64,000 bases of DNA from Pararhizobium sp. (lineage in GTDB: Bacteria > Pseudomonadota > Alphaproteobacteria > Rhizobiales > Rhizobiaceae). Position 1 is the first letter of the stretch; every line of letters starts with the position of its first letter. The position numbers and the translations under genes were made by a program. Location of the stretch: assembly GCA_017794825.1 (NCBI GenBank), contig CP051237.1:1178001-1242000 (forward strand), in the 5' to 3' direction. Of the stretch, positions 50,091 to 58,612 are shown in pieces. A model generated the notes under the pieces. The model saw only the letters and a program-made list of their open reading frames with translations, made no database searches and was not told the origin of the DNA.

Positions 50091-51680
50091 ATGGACCAGG
50101 GCACGGCCGTTCAGGGCGTGTCCGCCCCCGCAGGAAATACCGAACCGCAACCGCTCCTCACGCTCTCTGGGGTCGGTAAGCGGTTCGGTGAATTTTCAGC
50201 TCTCGCAGACATCGACATAAGCTTCAAATCGCATGAGGCGCATTGCCTGCTTGGAGAAAACGGAGCTGGCAAGTCGACGCTCTGCAATCTGGTGTTCGGC
50301 ATACATCAGCCTACCTCGGGCGCCATGCAGCTTGAGGGCGCGTCATACGCGCCGGCCAATCCGCGCGACGCCATGCGCCACGGCGTCGCAATGGTGCATC
50401 AGCATTTCAGCCTGATCAATGAATTGCCGGTGATCGACAATCTTCTGATCGGCAAAAAATTCGGACGGCTGAACAGAAAAGCCGAAGCTGAAAAACTCAT
50501 GGCGCTCGCAACGGAGTTCGGTCTCGAACTGGCCCCCTTCGATGTCGTTGGCGACCTGTCCGTCGGCCAGCGCCAGCGCGTCGAAATCGTCAAATGCCTG
50601 ATGCAGCGTCCGCGCCTGCTCATCCTCGACGAACCGACAGCGGTGTTGTTGCCGGAAGAGATCAACTCGCTGCTCGATGTCTGCAGCCGCGTCGCCGAAA
50701 GCGGCTGCGCGGTTGTCATGGTTACCCACAAGCTTGCCGAAATCGCTCGCGTCGCGGACCGCGTCACAGTCTTGCGCGGCGGGCGGGCCGTCGCCCGTTC
50801 AGCCGAACCCTCCAATGACATGGACATGCTGGTTCGCGCAATGATCAGCCGGGACGGCGAAGCCGGCGCCAATCATAATTTCGGAGTGAGCGCTCTTCCG
50901 CCACGCGATCCAACACCGCATCGCGGACCACGGCCCGAGGCCATGCAGATCGACAATCTTTCATTTGTCGACGAGATCGGAGTCAAACGCCTCGACAGCG
51001 TCACGCTGACCATCGCGGAAGGCGAAATCGTCGGCATCGCCGGCGTGGAGGGAAACGGCCAGAGCGAACTCGGATCCATTCTGGCCGGACTTGCCCGCGC
51101 GACAAGCGGCCGCTGGTTCGCCGCAGGTCGCGAAATGACGGCGGCGAAACCGCGCCAGATTACGGCTGCAGGCGTAGGAGTCATTCCTGAAGACCGGCAT
51201 CTGGTCGCGTCAATCGGGCAGTTGTCGCTCGCCGATAATTTGCAGCTTGGTCGCATGCAGGGATTTGCCCGATACGGCCTGATCGATCGAAAACGCCAAC
51301 GCGAAGAAGCGCGCACGCTGATGCAGCGTTTCGACGTGCGCGCGCCCGACAGCCAATCGGCATTCTCGACGCTTTCCGGAGGCAACCAGCAGAAGGCGGT
51401 GCTCGCGCGTGAACTGACGACGCCCAATTTGCGCTTCCTTCTGGCAGCGCATCCGACCCGCGGACTGGATATCGGCGCTATCGAAGCCGTCTACACGTTC
51501 ATTCGGCAGGCGGCCGACCAGAATACCGGCGTTCTGCTGATTTCCTCGGAGCTGGATGAACTGCTCGCCGTCGCCGACCGCATCGTCGTTTTCTACCGCG
51601 GTCGCATCATCGGAGAGCGGTCAGCCAAAAGCGACAACAGGGATGACATTGGTTCGCTGATGTCCGGAAAGACGCCATGA
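50091..51680 (+). CDS. ABC ATPase of BMP-type importer (double cassette)
   Basis: 529 residues from the ATG at 50091, five bases after the binding-protein stop. First cassette: Walker A GENGAGKSTLC, Q-loop MVHQHFSLINEL, signature LSVGQRQRVEIVKCL, Walker B LLILDEPTAVLLPEE. Second cassette: P-loop GVEGNGQSELGSIL, signature LSGGNQQKAVLAREL, then LLAAHPTRGLDIGA. The second P-loop has Gln for Lys, usual in this family. A roughly 20-residue N-terminal extension precedes the first cassette. It overlaps the next gene by 4 bp. Confidence 0.94.
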   Translation: MDQGTAVQGVSAPAGNTEPQPLLTLSGVGKRFGEFSALADIDISFKSHEAHCLLGENGAGKSTLCNLVFGIHQPTSGAMQLEGASYAPANPRDAMRHGVAMVHQHFSLINELPVIDNLLIGKKFGRLNRKAEAEKLMALATEFGLELAPFDVVGDLSVGQRQRVEIVKCLMQRPRLLILDEPTAVLLPEEINSLLDVCSRVAESGCAVVMVTHKLAEIARVADRVTVLRGGRAVARSAEPSNDMDMLVRAMISRDGEAGANHNFGVSALPPRDPTPHRGPRPEAMQIDNLSFVDEIGVKRLDSVTLTIAEGEIVGIAGVEGNGQSELGSILAGLARATSGRWFAAGREMTAAKPRQITAAGVGVIPEDRHLVASIGQLSLADNLQLGRMQGFARYGLIDRKRQREEARTLMQRFDVRAPDSQSAFSTLSGGNQQKAVLARELTTPNLRFLLAAHPTRGLDIGAIEAVYTFIRQAADQNTGVLLISSELDELLAVADRIVVFYRGRIIGERSAKSDNRDDIGSLMSGKTP

Positions 51681-52771
51681 CGGATATCCCGCATCAATCG
51701 CCGGGCATTCCGTCCGAAGCCTACAGAGACATTCTCGGGAGGATAGCCATCCCGATCATTGCCGTAGTCGCAGCGTTCCTGGTCGGTCTGGTCGCAGTGA
51801 TGGCCATGGGCGTGTCGCTCGATCGGGCTGTTTCGGCGTTCATCAATGGCGCTTTCGGTTCGGCCTATTCGATTTCCGCCTCGCTCAACCGGTCTGTTTC
51901 GCTCGCGCTTGTCGGGATCGGCTTCGTCATCGCCGCCCGCGCAGGGCTGACGAATGTCGGCGGCGAGGGTCAGATCGCGATGGGAGGCATGATCGCCACG
52001 GCGTTGTGCCTAGCTCCCGGCATGGCGGAGCTGCCATTTGGCCTGTCCTTCATCGTTCCGCTTCTCGGAGGGGCGATAGCAGGCGGCGTATGGGGCGCCA
52101 TCGCCGGATTTCTCAAGGTGCGCGCAGGCGCAAACGAGGTCATCACAACCTTGCTGCTGTCCTTCATCGCAATCTGGCTGCTTTACTGGTCGGTCCAGTC
52201 CGAAAACCTGCTGCGCCAACCGATGACGTCATCCGCCACGCTCCCGGAATCGCTCTCGATTCCAGCATCCACCCAAGTTCCCCTGCTGACCGGTTCTTAC
52301 GCCTCGCCTGTCACCTGGGGATTGCCGCTCACGATTGTGATCGCGATCGCGGCGGCAATCATTCTTTCCCGCTCAGTCTTCGGTTTCAACCTGAAGGCCA
52401 TCGGCTTCAACCCGGTCGCAGCAGCCCGCGCGGGCATTGCCGTCGGCGCCGGCGTCGTCACCGCATTGTTTGTCGCCGGAGCGCTTGGCGGTCTCGCCGG
52501 CGCTCTGATGCTGCAGGGCGAACAGTATTCGCTGAAAGCCGGTTTCTCTTCGAACTACGGTTTCGACGGGCTCGTCGTCGGCCTGCTCGCTCGGAACTCG
52601 ATTACGGGCGTTATCGCCGGCGCATTGCTCTTCGGCTTCATGCGCTCAGGCGGCATCTCGATGGAAATGATGGCTTCGGTCCCCTCGGCTCTCGTCGGCG
52701 TTATCCAGGGCCTGATCGTGGTGTCGATCGCCGGAGCAGCCTATTTTCTCGACCGGAGGTCCTTGCGATGA
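51677..52771 (+). CDS. ABC permease of BMP-type importer (YufP-like)
   Basis: 364 residues of hydrophobic character with a short hydrophilic N-terminus. Family patterns include SLALVGIGFVIAARAGLTNV, GEGQIAMGGMIATAL, the KVRAGANEVITTLLLSFIAI loop and ALMLQGEQYSLKAGFSSNYG. ATGA overlaps tie it to the ATPase gene and to the second permease. Confidence 0.93.
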   Translation: MTDIPHQSPGIPSEAYRDILGRIAIPIIAVVAAFLVGLVAVMAMGVSLDRAVSAFINGAFGSAYSISASLNRSVSLALVGIGFVIAARAGLTNVGGEGQIAMGGMIATALCLAPGMAELPFGLSFIVPLLGGAIAGGVWGAIAGFLKVRAGANEVITTLLLSFIAIWLLYWSVQSENLLRQPMTSSATLPESLSIPASTQVPLLTGSYASPVTWGLPLTIVIAIAAAIILSRSVFGFNLKAIGFNPVAAARAGIAVGAGVVTALFVAGALGGLAGALMLQGEQYSLKAGFSSNYGFDGLVVGLLARNSITGVIAGALLFGFMRSGGISMEMMASVPSALVGVIQGLIVVSIAGAAYFLDRRSLR

Positions 52772-53682
52772 CAATGGAATTGTTCGTGGTTTTCCTCGCC
52801 TCTTCGGTCCGGCTTGCCATCCCGCTCCTCTTTGCCGCAACGGGCGAGTATGTCAGTGAACGGGCGGGCATCGTCAATATGAGCGTCGAAGGGATGATGC
52901 TGACAGGCGCCTTCGGAGGCGCGCTCGGGACCGCGATGACCGGCTCTCCCTATTTCGGATTGCTCTTCGCCGTCGTTTTCGTTCTTCCGATCGCCTTGCT
53001 GCAAAGCGTGTTGACGAACACGCTGCGCGCCAACCAGGTGGTGACCGGGATCGGCATCAATATCCTGGTTCTGGGGCTGACGACGCTTGGCTACAGACAG
53101 TTTTTCGGCAACCGTTCCCGCGAAATGATCACGGGTTTCAATGCGTGGTCTCCTCCGTTCCTTGGAGACCTGCCCGTCATTGGACCGATATTCCATCAGG
53201 CTGGCCTCGCCTATCTGGCCGTCGCAATCATCATCACGCTCGCCTGGTTCATGTCGCGCACCGGCGCGGGCGTCGCGTTGCGGGCCGCCGGCGAGGATCC
53301 CCACGCCGTGGCGATTTCCGGGGTTCCTGTTATCGCCCTGAGGCACGGGGCCGTGCTTTTCACCGGCCTGATGGCGGCGCTGGGCGGAGCTTTCCTGTCA
53401 ATTGCGGAAATCCACACATTCACGGAAGGCATGACCCGGGGAGCTGGCTATCTGGCGATTGTCGCCGTGATTTTCGGCAATTGGAGAATATGGCGCATCG
53501 TGCTTGCCTGTCTGCTCTTCGGCGCGGCGACGGCATTGCAATTTCAGTTGCCGGCGATTGGCGTGCAACTGCCGAATGCCCTGCTCATCATGATGCCTTA
53601 TCTGCTGGCGCTGCTTGCTGTCGCAGGGCTCGTCGGACGCCAGATCGCGCCGCGGGCTCTCGCACAACCCTTCTGGAAATAA
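52768..53682 (+). CDS. ABC permease of BMP-type importer (YufQ-like)
   Basis: 304 residues, ATG in ATGA overlap with the first permease. Hallmarks: LAIPLLFAATGEYVSERAGI, VNMSVEGMMLTGAFGGAL, LRANQVVTGIGINILVLGLT and the cytoplasmic GEDPHAVAISGVPV. Last gene of the operon; convergent with the MFS gene 12 bp away, with no clear terminator between. Confidence 0.93.
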   Translation: MTMELFVVFLASSVRLAIPLLFAATGEYVSERAGIVNMSVEGMMLTGAFGGALGTAMTGSPYFGLLFAVVFVLPIALLQSVLTNTLRANQVVTGIGINILVLGLTTLGYRQFFGNRSREMITGFNAWSPPFLGDLPVIGPIFHQAGLAYLAVAIIITLAWFMSRTGAGVALRAAGEDPHAVAISGVPVIALRHGAVLFTGLMAALGGAFLSIAEIHTFTEGMTRGAGYLAIVAVIFGNWRIWRIVLACLLFGAATALQFQLPAIGVQLPNALLIMMPYLLALLAVAGLVGRQIAPRALAQPFWK

Positions 53683-53694
53683 TACCCGCTGCCT

Positions 53695-54963
53695 TCAGTC
53701 CGGCATCTGGGTGCGGCCGACCGGCAGACTTGCGATGACGTCCGTGCGCGGTTCGGGTTCGGCAAGGTGCGGGTGGCGCCGATAGACTATGTAGGACACG
53801 CAGGACACAAGCCCCAGAACCGGAATCAGCGTCGCCATGGCGATCGCGGGATTGGCGAAAAGACTGCCGATCGTTCCCATGACGAGACCGGTTCCCATCT
53901 GCAGAAAACCCATCAGCGAAGCAGCCGCTCCTGCAATGCGGGGAAACGGCGCCAGAGCCGCGGTCGTCATGGCCGGCATCACGAAGGCTATGCCTGCAGA
54001 GTAGATCCCTATGGGAAGGATGACCCGAAGATAGCTGGGCTCGATAAAGAACAGCGCCATGCTGGCGATGCTGCCTAAAAAAATGAAAGCAAGACCCGGA
54101 AACACCAGGCTGTAAGCGCTGTAACGCCCGATCAGATGGCGAACGATCAGTGAGCCGATGAAGAAGCAGCCGGTCTGCAACAGCATGCCGAGCCCGTATT
54201 CGGTGGGCGACATGCCGACCTGTCCCATGAGTATGAATGGCAGGAAGGTCATCATCGTGTAGACCGCGCCGATTGCGCCCGCCAGCGTCATCGTCGTCGC
54301 CATGAAATGCGCGTTGGTCATCAATTGCCGGTAGGAACTCAAAAGAGTCGTCACATTGAATCGTGATCTGTCGGCGATAACCGTTTCCTTGAGCGAAAAG
54401 GCTGCGACCAGGACCACAGCCACGCCCATGAGCGCCATGAAGAAGAAGATGGCGCGCCAACCGAACAACTGCAGCATCGCGCCGCCAAGGGTCGGAGCGA
54501 AGGCCGGACCTACAGCAAGGATAATGCCGATGAGGTTCATGATGCGGGCTGACGTGTCTCCGCGGTAAAGATCACGAACGATCGCCCGGGAAATTGCGAT
54601 GCCGGCGGAAGCGCCGACGCCCTGGACGAAGCGTGCGGCGATCAAAACTTCAATCGTCGGCGCGGCGAGCGCAACCAGAGTGGCAATCAGAAATATGCCC
54701 ATGAAGACGAAGGTGACAGGTTTCCTGCCAAGCGCGTCGGAGATAGGGCCTGCGACAAGCTGCGCCGTGGCGAAGCCGCCGAAATAGACAGTCATGGTCA
54801 GGTTTACCATCGCCTGTGTGGTGTTGAGCGCATCGATGATCTGCGTCATTGCCGGCGTATAGAGCGCCAGGGTCACCGGGCCGATGGCGACGAACAGGGC
54901 GCCGATGAAACTGACCTTGCGCTCGCTCATTACAGGCGCGAATGTATGGTCGGTGGCGTTCAT
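53695..54963 (-). CDS. MFS multidrug efflux transporter (Bcr/CflA type)
   Basis: 422 residues, twelve helices. Opening LFVAIGPVTLALYTPAMTQI, motif A region GPISDALGRKPVTFVFMGIF, and RFVQGVGASAGIAISRAIVR match Bcr/CflA drug:proton antiporters. It starts in ATGA overlap with the marR gene upstream, so pump and regulator are one operon, the classic layout of an inducible efflux system. Drug or toxin unknown. Confidence 0.93.
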   Translation of the reverse strand: MNATDHTFAPVMSERKVSFIGALFVAIGPVTLALYTPAMTQIIDALNTTQAMVNLTMTVYFGGFATAQLVAGPISDALGRKPVTFVFMGIFLIATLVALAAPTIEVLIAARFVQGVGASAGIAISRAIVRDLYRGDTSARIMNLIGIILAVGPAFAPTLGGAMLQLFGWRAIFFFMALMGVAVVLVAAFSLKETVIADRSRFNVTTLLSSYRQLMTNAHFMATTMTLAGAIGAVYTMMTFLPFILMGQVGMSPTEYGLGMLLQTGCFFIGSLIVRHLIGRYSAYSLVFPGLAFIFLGSIASMALFFIEPSYLRVILPIGIYSAGIAFVMPAMTTAALAPFPRIAGAAASLMGFLQMGTGLVMGTIGSLFANPAIAMATLIPVLGLVSCVSYIVYRRHPHLAEPEPRTDVIASLPVGRTQMPD

Positions 54964-55427
54964 TGCGCCATTTCCTTAACCTGCTGGCGCACCGGCGCAA
55001 GATTGCAGCGGATCGCGAGAGCGGTTTTGCGGAAATGTTCCCATTCCTCGTCGGGAATGTCGCCGCGCGCGGCGAGCCGCACCTCCTCGCCAATTTTTCC
55101 CAATTTGTTCATGATCGGCAATGCTGCGGCCGTCAGTGACACGAATTTGGCGCGGCGATCTTCCGGATCGGCAACGCGTTCCAGCAGGCCGGCGCCTTCA
55201 AGCCGATCGATGAACGTCGTGATGCTCATTCGGGCGATGCCAAGCCGATCGGCGAGCAGATGCTGCCGGATCGGCTGACACCGCGCGACATGGGCGAGAA
55301 CGCGCGCCTCGGCGGGCGTCACGCCCAGTCCCGCCTCGGCGACGCGTTGCTCGAAATCGCTGCGCATCATTCGCGAAATGTCGGACAGCAAAAAGGATAT
55401 GTTTTCGGGGTCGATACCGTTTTTCAA
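54960..55427 (-). CDS. MarR-family transcriptional regulator of the efflux operon
   Basis: 155 residues, winged-helix core GVTPAEARVLAHVARCQPIR, LADRLGIARMSITTFIDRLE and wing LERVADPEDRRAKFVSL. First gene of the two-gene operon with the MFS pump. An inverted repeat 30 bp upstream of the ATG is a probable self-operator. It is a typical ligand-released repressor; the ligand is likely a pump substrate. Confidence 0.92.
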   Translation of the reverse strand: MKNGIDPENISFLLSDISRMMRSDFEQRVAEAGLGVTPAEARVLAHVARCQPIRQHLLADRLGIARMSITTFIDRLEGAGLLERVADPEDRRAKFVSLTAAALPIMNKLGKIGEEVRLAARGDIPDEEWEHFRKTALAIRCNLAPVRQQVKEMAQ

Positions 55428-55456
55428 GGAAGTCGCTTTTTGTAAGATGAGCTGAT

Positions 55457-55473
55457 AGTAAGTCTATCTTACT
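55457..55473. promoter_or_regulatory. Probable MarR operator
   Basis: AGTAAG-TCTAT-CTTACT, a perfect 6-bp inverted repeat with a 5-bp centre, 30 bp upstream of the marR start. A further GTAAG lies at 55442. Size and place suit MarR self-repression of the efflux operon. Confidence 0.6.
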
Positions 55474-55529
55474 TATAGTCGCAGTCAACTCCCTGGTTGC
55501 GCAGACCACACATGCAAAAACAGCAAACC

Positions 55530-56387
55530 TCAATCCTGCATCGCAATTGCGACGCTTTCCGCCAGCGTCGTCGAAGACCTCCCGATCAGATCCGTCAGGT
55601 CGTGGCTTTTCGTGAAAAGTGCGCCTTTGGAGGCGCCGGTTTCCGAATTCGCGAGCACCGCCGCAAACGGCGCAGGAAGCCCGGCATTGACGAGCGCTTC
55701 GCTATAGGCGGCCTCGGGAATATCCACATAAGGTATGACCCTGTCCGCATGGGCGGAGATCTCCGCCGCAAGCTCGGACAGCGTATATCCGCGTGCGCCC
55801 GCAAGCTCGTATATTTTTCCGGCCTGCCCCTCTTTGAGAAGGACGGCGGCGTCAGCCTCGGCATAGTCCTTCCGGGTCGCAAACGAAAAGCGGCCGTCGC
55901 CGGCGCAGCCATACACGGCGCCGTTCTCCACTGCAGCGGGGATCGCGCCCATGTAGTTTTCCGTATACCAGCCATGGCGCAGCAGAACGTAAGGAACGCC
56001 TGATTCCTTGAGATAGGCTTCCGTTTCGCGGTGCTCGTCGGCAAGCGCGAGAGGTGAATCGTCGGCGTCGAGAATACTCGTATAGGCGACCAGCTTGACG
56101 CCTGCGGCTTTCGCAGCGTCAATAACCGCCTTGTGCTGGCGGGTTCTTTGCCCAACTTCACTCGACGATATCAGCAGGAGGCGGTCCACGCCTTCCAGCG
56201 CCGCCGCCAGAGTTTCGGGTGCGTCGTAGTCGGCCTTGCGGACAATCACGCCCTTGTCGATGAAATCCGCAACCTTGGACGGATCGCGAACGAGCGCAGC
56301 TATCTTCGTTTCCTGTGTGGACTTCAACAACGCTTCGACAACCAGCCGCCCCAGCTGTCCGCTCGCTCCGGTTACTGCAATCATCAT
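55530..56387 (-). CDS. NmrA-like NAD(P)H:quinone oxidoreductase (QorB/YtfG type)
   Basis: 285 residues, atypical SDR with MIAVTGASGQLGRLVVEALL as dinucleotide loop and the sequence SGVPYVLLRHGWYTENYMGA characteristic of YtfG/QorB proteins. It reduces quinones, a detoxifying task, in the cytoplasm. It is divergent from an HxlR regulator, a common pairing for quinone and electrophile stress. Its ribosome site lies in a hairpin (56391-56419). Confidence 0.88.
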   Translation of the reverse strand: MMIAVTGASGQLGRLVVEALLKSTQETKIAALVRDPSKVADFIDKGVIVRKADYDAPETLAAALEGVDRLLLISSSEVGQRTRQHKAVIDAAKAAGVKLVAYTSILDADDSPLALADEHRETEAYLKESGVPYVLLRHGWYTENYMGAIPAAVENGAVYGCAGDGRFSFATRKDYAEADAAVLLKEGQAGKIYELAGARGYTLSELAAEISAHADRVIPYVDIPEAAYSEALVNAGLPAPFAAVLANSETGASKGALFTKSHDLTDLIGRSSTTLAESVAIAMQD

Positions 56388-56390
56388 TAT

Positions 56391-56419
56391 GTCTCCATGC
56401 TTGAAAGGGTGATGGAGAC
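56391..56419 (-). promoter_or_regulatory. Hairpin that would mask the QorB-like ribosome site
   Basis: On the minus strand GTCTCCAT and ATGGAGAC pair perfectly around 13 nt, and GGAG in the second arm is the Shine-Dalgarno site three bases before ATA-ATG. The arms are identical to those before the small gene at 33069. It could instead be a DNA operator for HxlR. Confidence 0.5.
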
Positions 56420-56471
56420 GATTTAGGTTTTAACTAACGAAAAGTAAGTACTGACAAAAAGGTAAGTATAA

Positions 56472-56882
56472 ATGCCTGCGAAACAACACCTGGAAACACA
56501 GGCAACGGGCAACCTCGCGGAAGGTTTGCGCCGGGGCTTTGTCTTCTCGGGACAATGCCCGTCCCGTGACATCCTCAACCATGTCGTCTCGCGCTGGGGC
56601 GTCCTCGTTCTTGTGGCGCTTCTGGACGGAACGCTGCGCTTCAGCCAGCTGCGAAGGCGCATCGGCGGCGTCAGCGAAAAGATGCTTGCGCAAACACTGC
56701 AGAACCTGGAAGGCGACGGCTTTGTGCTCCGCACCTCGCTGCCTGTTGTTCCTCCGCATGTTGAATACAGCCTCACGTCATCCGGCGTGGAGGTGGCGAA
56801 GCGTGTGGAATCCCTGGTCGACTGGATCGAGGACAATGTGTCGTCGATCATAGCCAACCGCGCGAAGCAGGCGGCGGAATAA
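56472..56882 (+). CDS. HxlR-family transcriptional regulator
   Basis: 136 residues with the HxlR winged helix: DILNHVVSRWGVLVLVALLD, LRFSQLRRRIGGVSEKMLAQ and the wing FVLRTSLPVVPPHVEYSLT. The conserved Cys in FSGQCPSRDIL sits where redox-sensing relatives (YodB, HypR, QorR type) react with quinones or disulphides. It is divergent from the QorB-like gene, so it is probably its repressor. Short GTAAGTA direct repeats precede the start. Confidence 0.9.
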   Translation: MPAKQHLETQATGNLAEGLRRGFVFSGQCPSRDILNHVVSRWGVLVLVALLDGTLRFSQLRRRIGGVSEKMLAQTLQNLEGDGFVLRTSLPVVPPHVEYSLTSSGVEVAKRVESLVDWIEDNVSSIIANRAKQAAE

Positions 56883-56988
56883 ATCCACCTGTTCACGCGT
56901 CACAAGACCAGTCGGCGCCGTTCCGATGAAGAGCGGAAAGACGACGCGAAAGGCTCCCGGTTTTCTGTTGTCATGTCCATTTTTTGAA

Positions 56989-57005
56989 TGAAATTGTCGA
57001 TTTCA
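56989..57005. promoter_or_regulatory. Palindrome upstream of the sox operon
   Basis: TGAAAT-TGTCG-ATTTCA, perfect 6-bp arms with a 5-bp centre, 55 bp upstream of soxB. It resembles GntR/IclR-type operators in shape. No regulator gene is adjacent to the operon, so the binding protein is unknown. Confidence 0.45.
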
Positions 57006-57059
57006 AACTAGTCAAGCGAAACCGAACGCAAGACGATGCTGCCAGATGGAGATAGCCCC

Positions 57060-58310
57060 ATGCGCTATTCGGGATTGAAGGTTTTTTTGGAAGGACTGAC
57101 CGGTAACCGCGGCTGGAAACCGGTTTGGCGCGATCCCGATCCGAAGCAGGAATACGACGTCGTGATCGTCGGCGGAGGCGGGCATGGGCTTTCGACCGCC
57201 TATTACCTCGCAAAGGAGTTCGGCGTACGCAACGTCGCGGTGCTTGATAAGGGATGGCTGGGATCGGGCAATATCGGCCGTAACACAACGATCATACGAT
57301 CGAATTATCTTCTGCCCGGCAACGCGCATTTCTACGAACTTTCCATGAAGCTCTGGGAAGGCCTGGAGCAGGACTTCAACTACAACGCCATGGTTTCGCA
57401 GCGCAGCGTCATCAATCTCTACCATTCGGACAGCCAGCGCGACGCCTATGCGCGCCGCGGCAACGCGATGCGGCTGGCCGGCGTAGACGCCGATCTCCTC
57501 GACAGGAAACAGCTGCGGCGCATTTGCCCGTTCCTAGACTTCGAGAATGCGCGTTTTCCGATCCAGGGCGGACTGAGACAGAAGCGCGGCGGCACGGCCC
57601 GGCATGACGCAGTCGCCTGGGGCTATGCGCGCGGCGCCGACAGTCGCGGGGTCGATCTCATCCAGAACTGCGAAGTCACCGGATTCCGGATCAGCGACGG
57701 CGTATGCACCGGCGTCGAGACGACGCGCGGCTTGATCGGCGCGCAAAAGGTCGCCGTCTGCGTCGCCGGGTCGTCGAGCCGGGTGATGGCGCTCGCCGGC
57801 ATGCGCCTGCCGATCGAGAGCCATGTTCTGCAGGCCTTTGTCACTGAAGGGCTCAAGCCGGTCATTCCCGGCGTGCTCACGTACGGCGCAGGGCACTTTT
57901 ATGTCTCCCAGTCCGACAAGGGAGGGCTGGTTTTCGGCGGCGATCTCGACGGCTACAACAGCTACGCCCAGCGGGGCAATCTGCCGACGGTGGAGAATGT
58001 GTGCGAGGGCGGCATGGCGATGATGCCGGTGATCGGCCGTGCGCGCCTGCTCAGAAGCTGGGGCGGCGTCATGGACATGTCCATGGACGGGTCGCCCTTC
58101 ATCGACAAGACCGGCGTCGAGGGTCTCTATTTCAACGGCGGCTGGTGTTATGGCGGGTTCAAGGCGACACCGGCGTCTGGCTACTGCTACGCCCACCTGA
58201 TCGCCCGAGACGAACCACATCCCACAGCGGCGCAAATGCGCCTCGACCGGTCAATCAGCGGGCGCATGCTCGACGAGACGGGCCGCGGCCCGCAACCCAA
58301 CCTTCACTGA
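57060..58310 (+). CDS. soxB: Sarcosine oxidase beta subunit-like (SoxB)
   Basis: 416 residues from the ATG at 57060, with GGAG eight bases upstream. FAD-binding DAO-fold: VVIVGGGGHGLSTAYYLAKE, then the beta-subunit hallmark DKGWLGSGNIGRNTTIIRSN, which includes the region for the covalent flavin seen in characterised enzymes. It oxidatively demethylates an N-methyl amino acid, passing electrons to oxygen and the methylene group to tetrahydrofolate through the alpha subunit. First gene of the soxBDAG-type operon. Confidence 0.92.
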   Translation: MRYSGLKVFLEGLTGNRGWKPVWRDPDPKQEYDVVIVGGGGHGLSTAYYLAKEFGVRNVAVLDKGWLGSGNIGRNTTIIRSNYLLPGNAHFYELSMKLWEGLEQDFNYNAMVSQRSVINLYHSDSQRDAYARRGNAMRLAGVDADLLDRKQLRRICPFLDFENARFPIQGGLRQKRGGTARHDAVAWGYARGADSRGVDLIQNCEVTGFRISDGVCTGVETTRGLIGAQKVAVCVAGSSSRVMALAGMRLPIESHVLQAFVTEGLKPVIPGVLTYGAGHFYVSQSDKGGLVFGGDLDGYNSYAQRGNLPTVENVCEGGMAMMPVIGRARLLRSWGGVMDMSMDGSPFIDKTGVEGLYFNGGWCYGGFKATPASGYCYAHLIARDEPHPTAAQMRLDRSISGRMLDETGRGPQPNLH

Positions 58311-58324
58311 GATCGCGTCAGACC

Positions 58325-58612
58325 ATGATCATCAATCATCCCCTGCTTGGCCCGCGCGACGCATCCGAATTTACTTATCTGGGAGACGCTTCACTGATCG
58401 ATCGGCCGGACCCTGAGGCGGATGACGCGGCGAAGCAGTTTCACGACTATGTCTATCTGCGCGACAACCCCGTCGGCGAACATCGCGAACTGTGGTTTCA
58501 CGAGCACGGCGACCGCTCGTGGCTGGTGGTGACGCGCAATACGCTCACCCATGAAATAACCCGGGTGGAACTCGCGAAGGACGTGGCGATCGCCAGAGGG
58601 CGTCGCCGATGA
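58325..58612 (+). CDS. soxD: Sarcosine oxidase delta subunit-like (SoxD), zinc-site residues lost
   Basis: 95 residues from the ATG at 58325. The family frame is clear (GPRDASEFTYLGD; YVYLRDNPVGEHRELWFHEH; VTRNTLTHEI). Characterised delta subunits bind zinc through two N-terminal Cys (HCPYCG pattern), a His and a third Cys (GCRxW). Here these read HPLLG and GDRSW, so all three cysteines are gone and only the His remains. The protein has no Cys at all. It overlaps soxA by 4 bp and is probably still a structural subunit. Confidence 0.85.
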   Translation: MIINHPLLGPRDASEFTYLGDASLIDRPDPEADDAAKQFHDYVYLRDNPVGEHRELWFHEHGDRSWLVVTRNTLTHEITRVELAKDVAIARGRRR

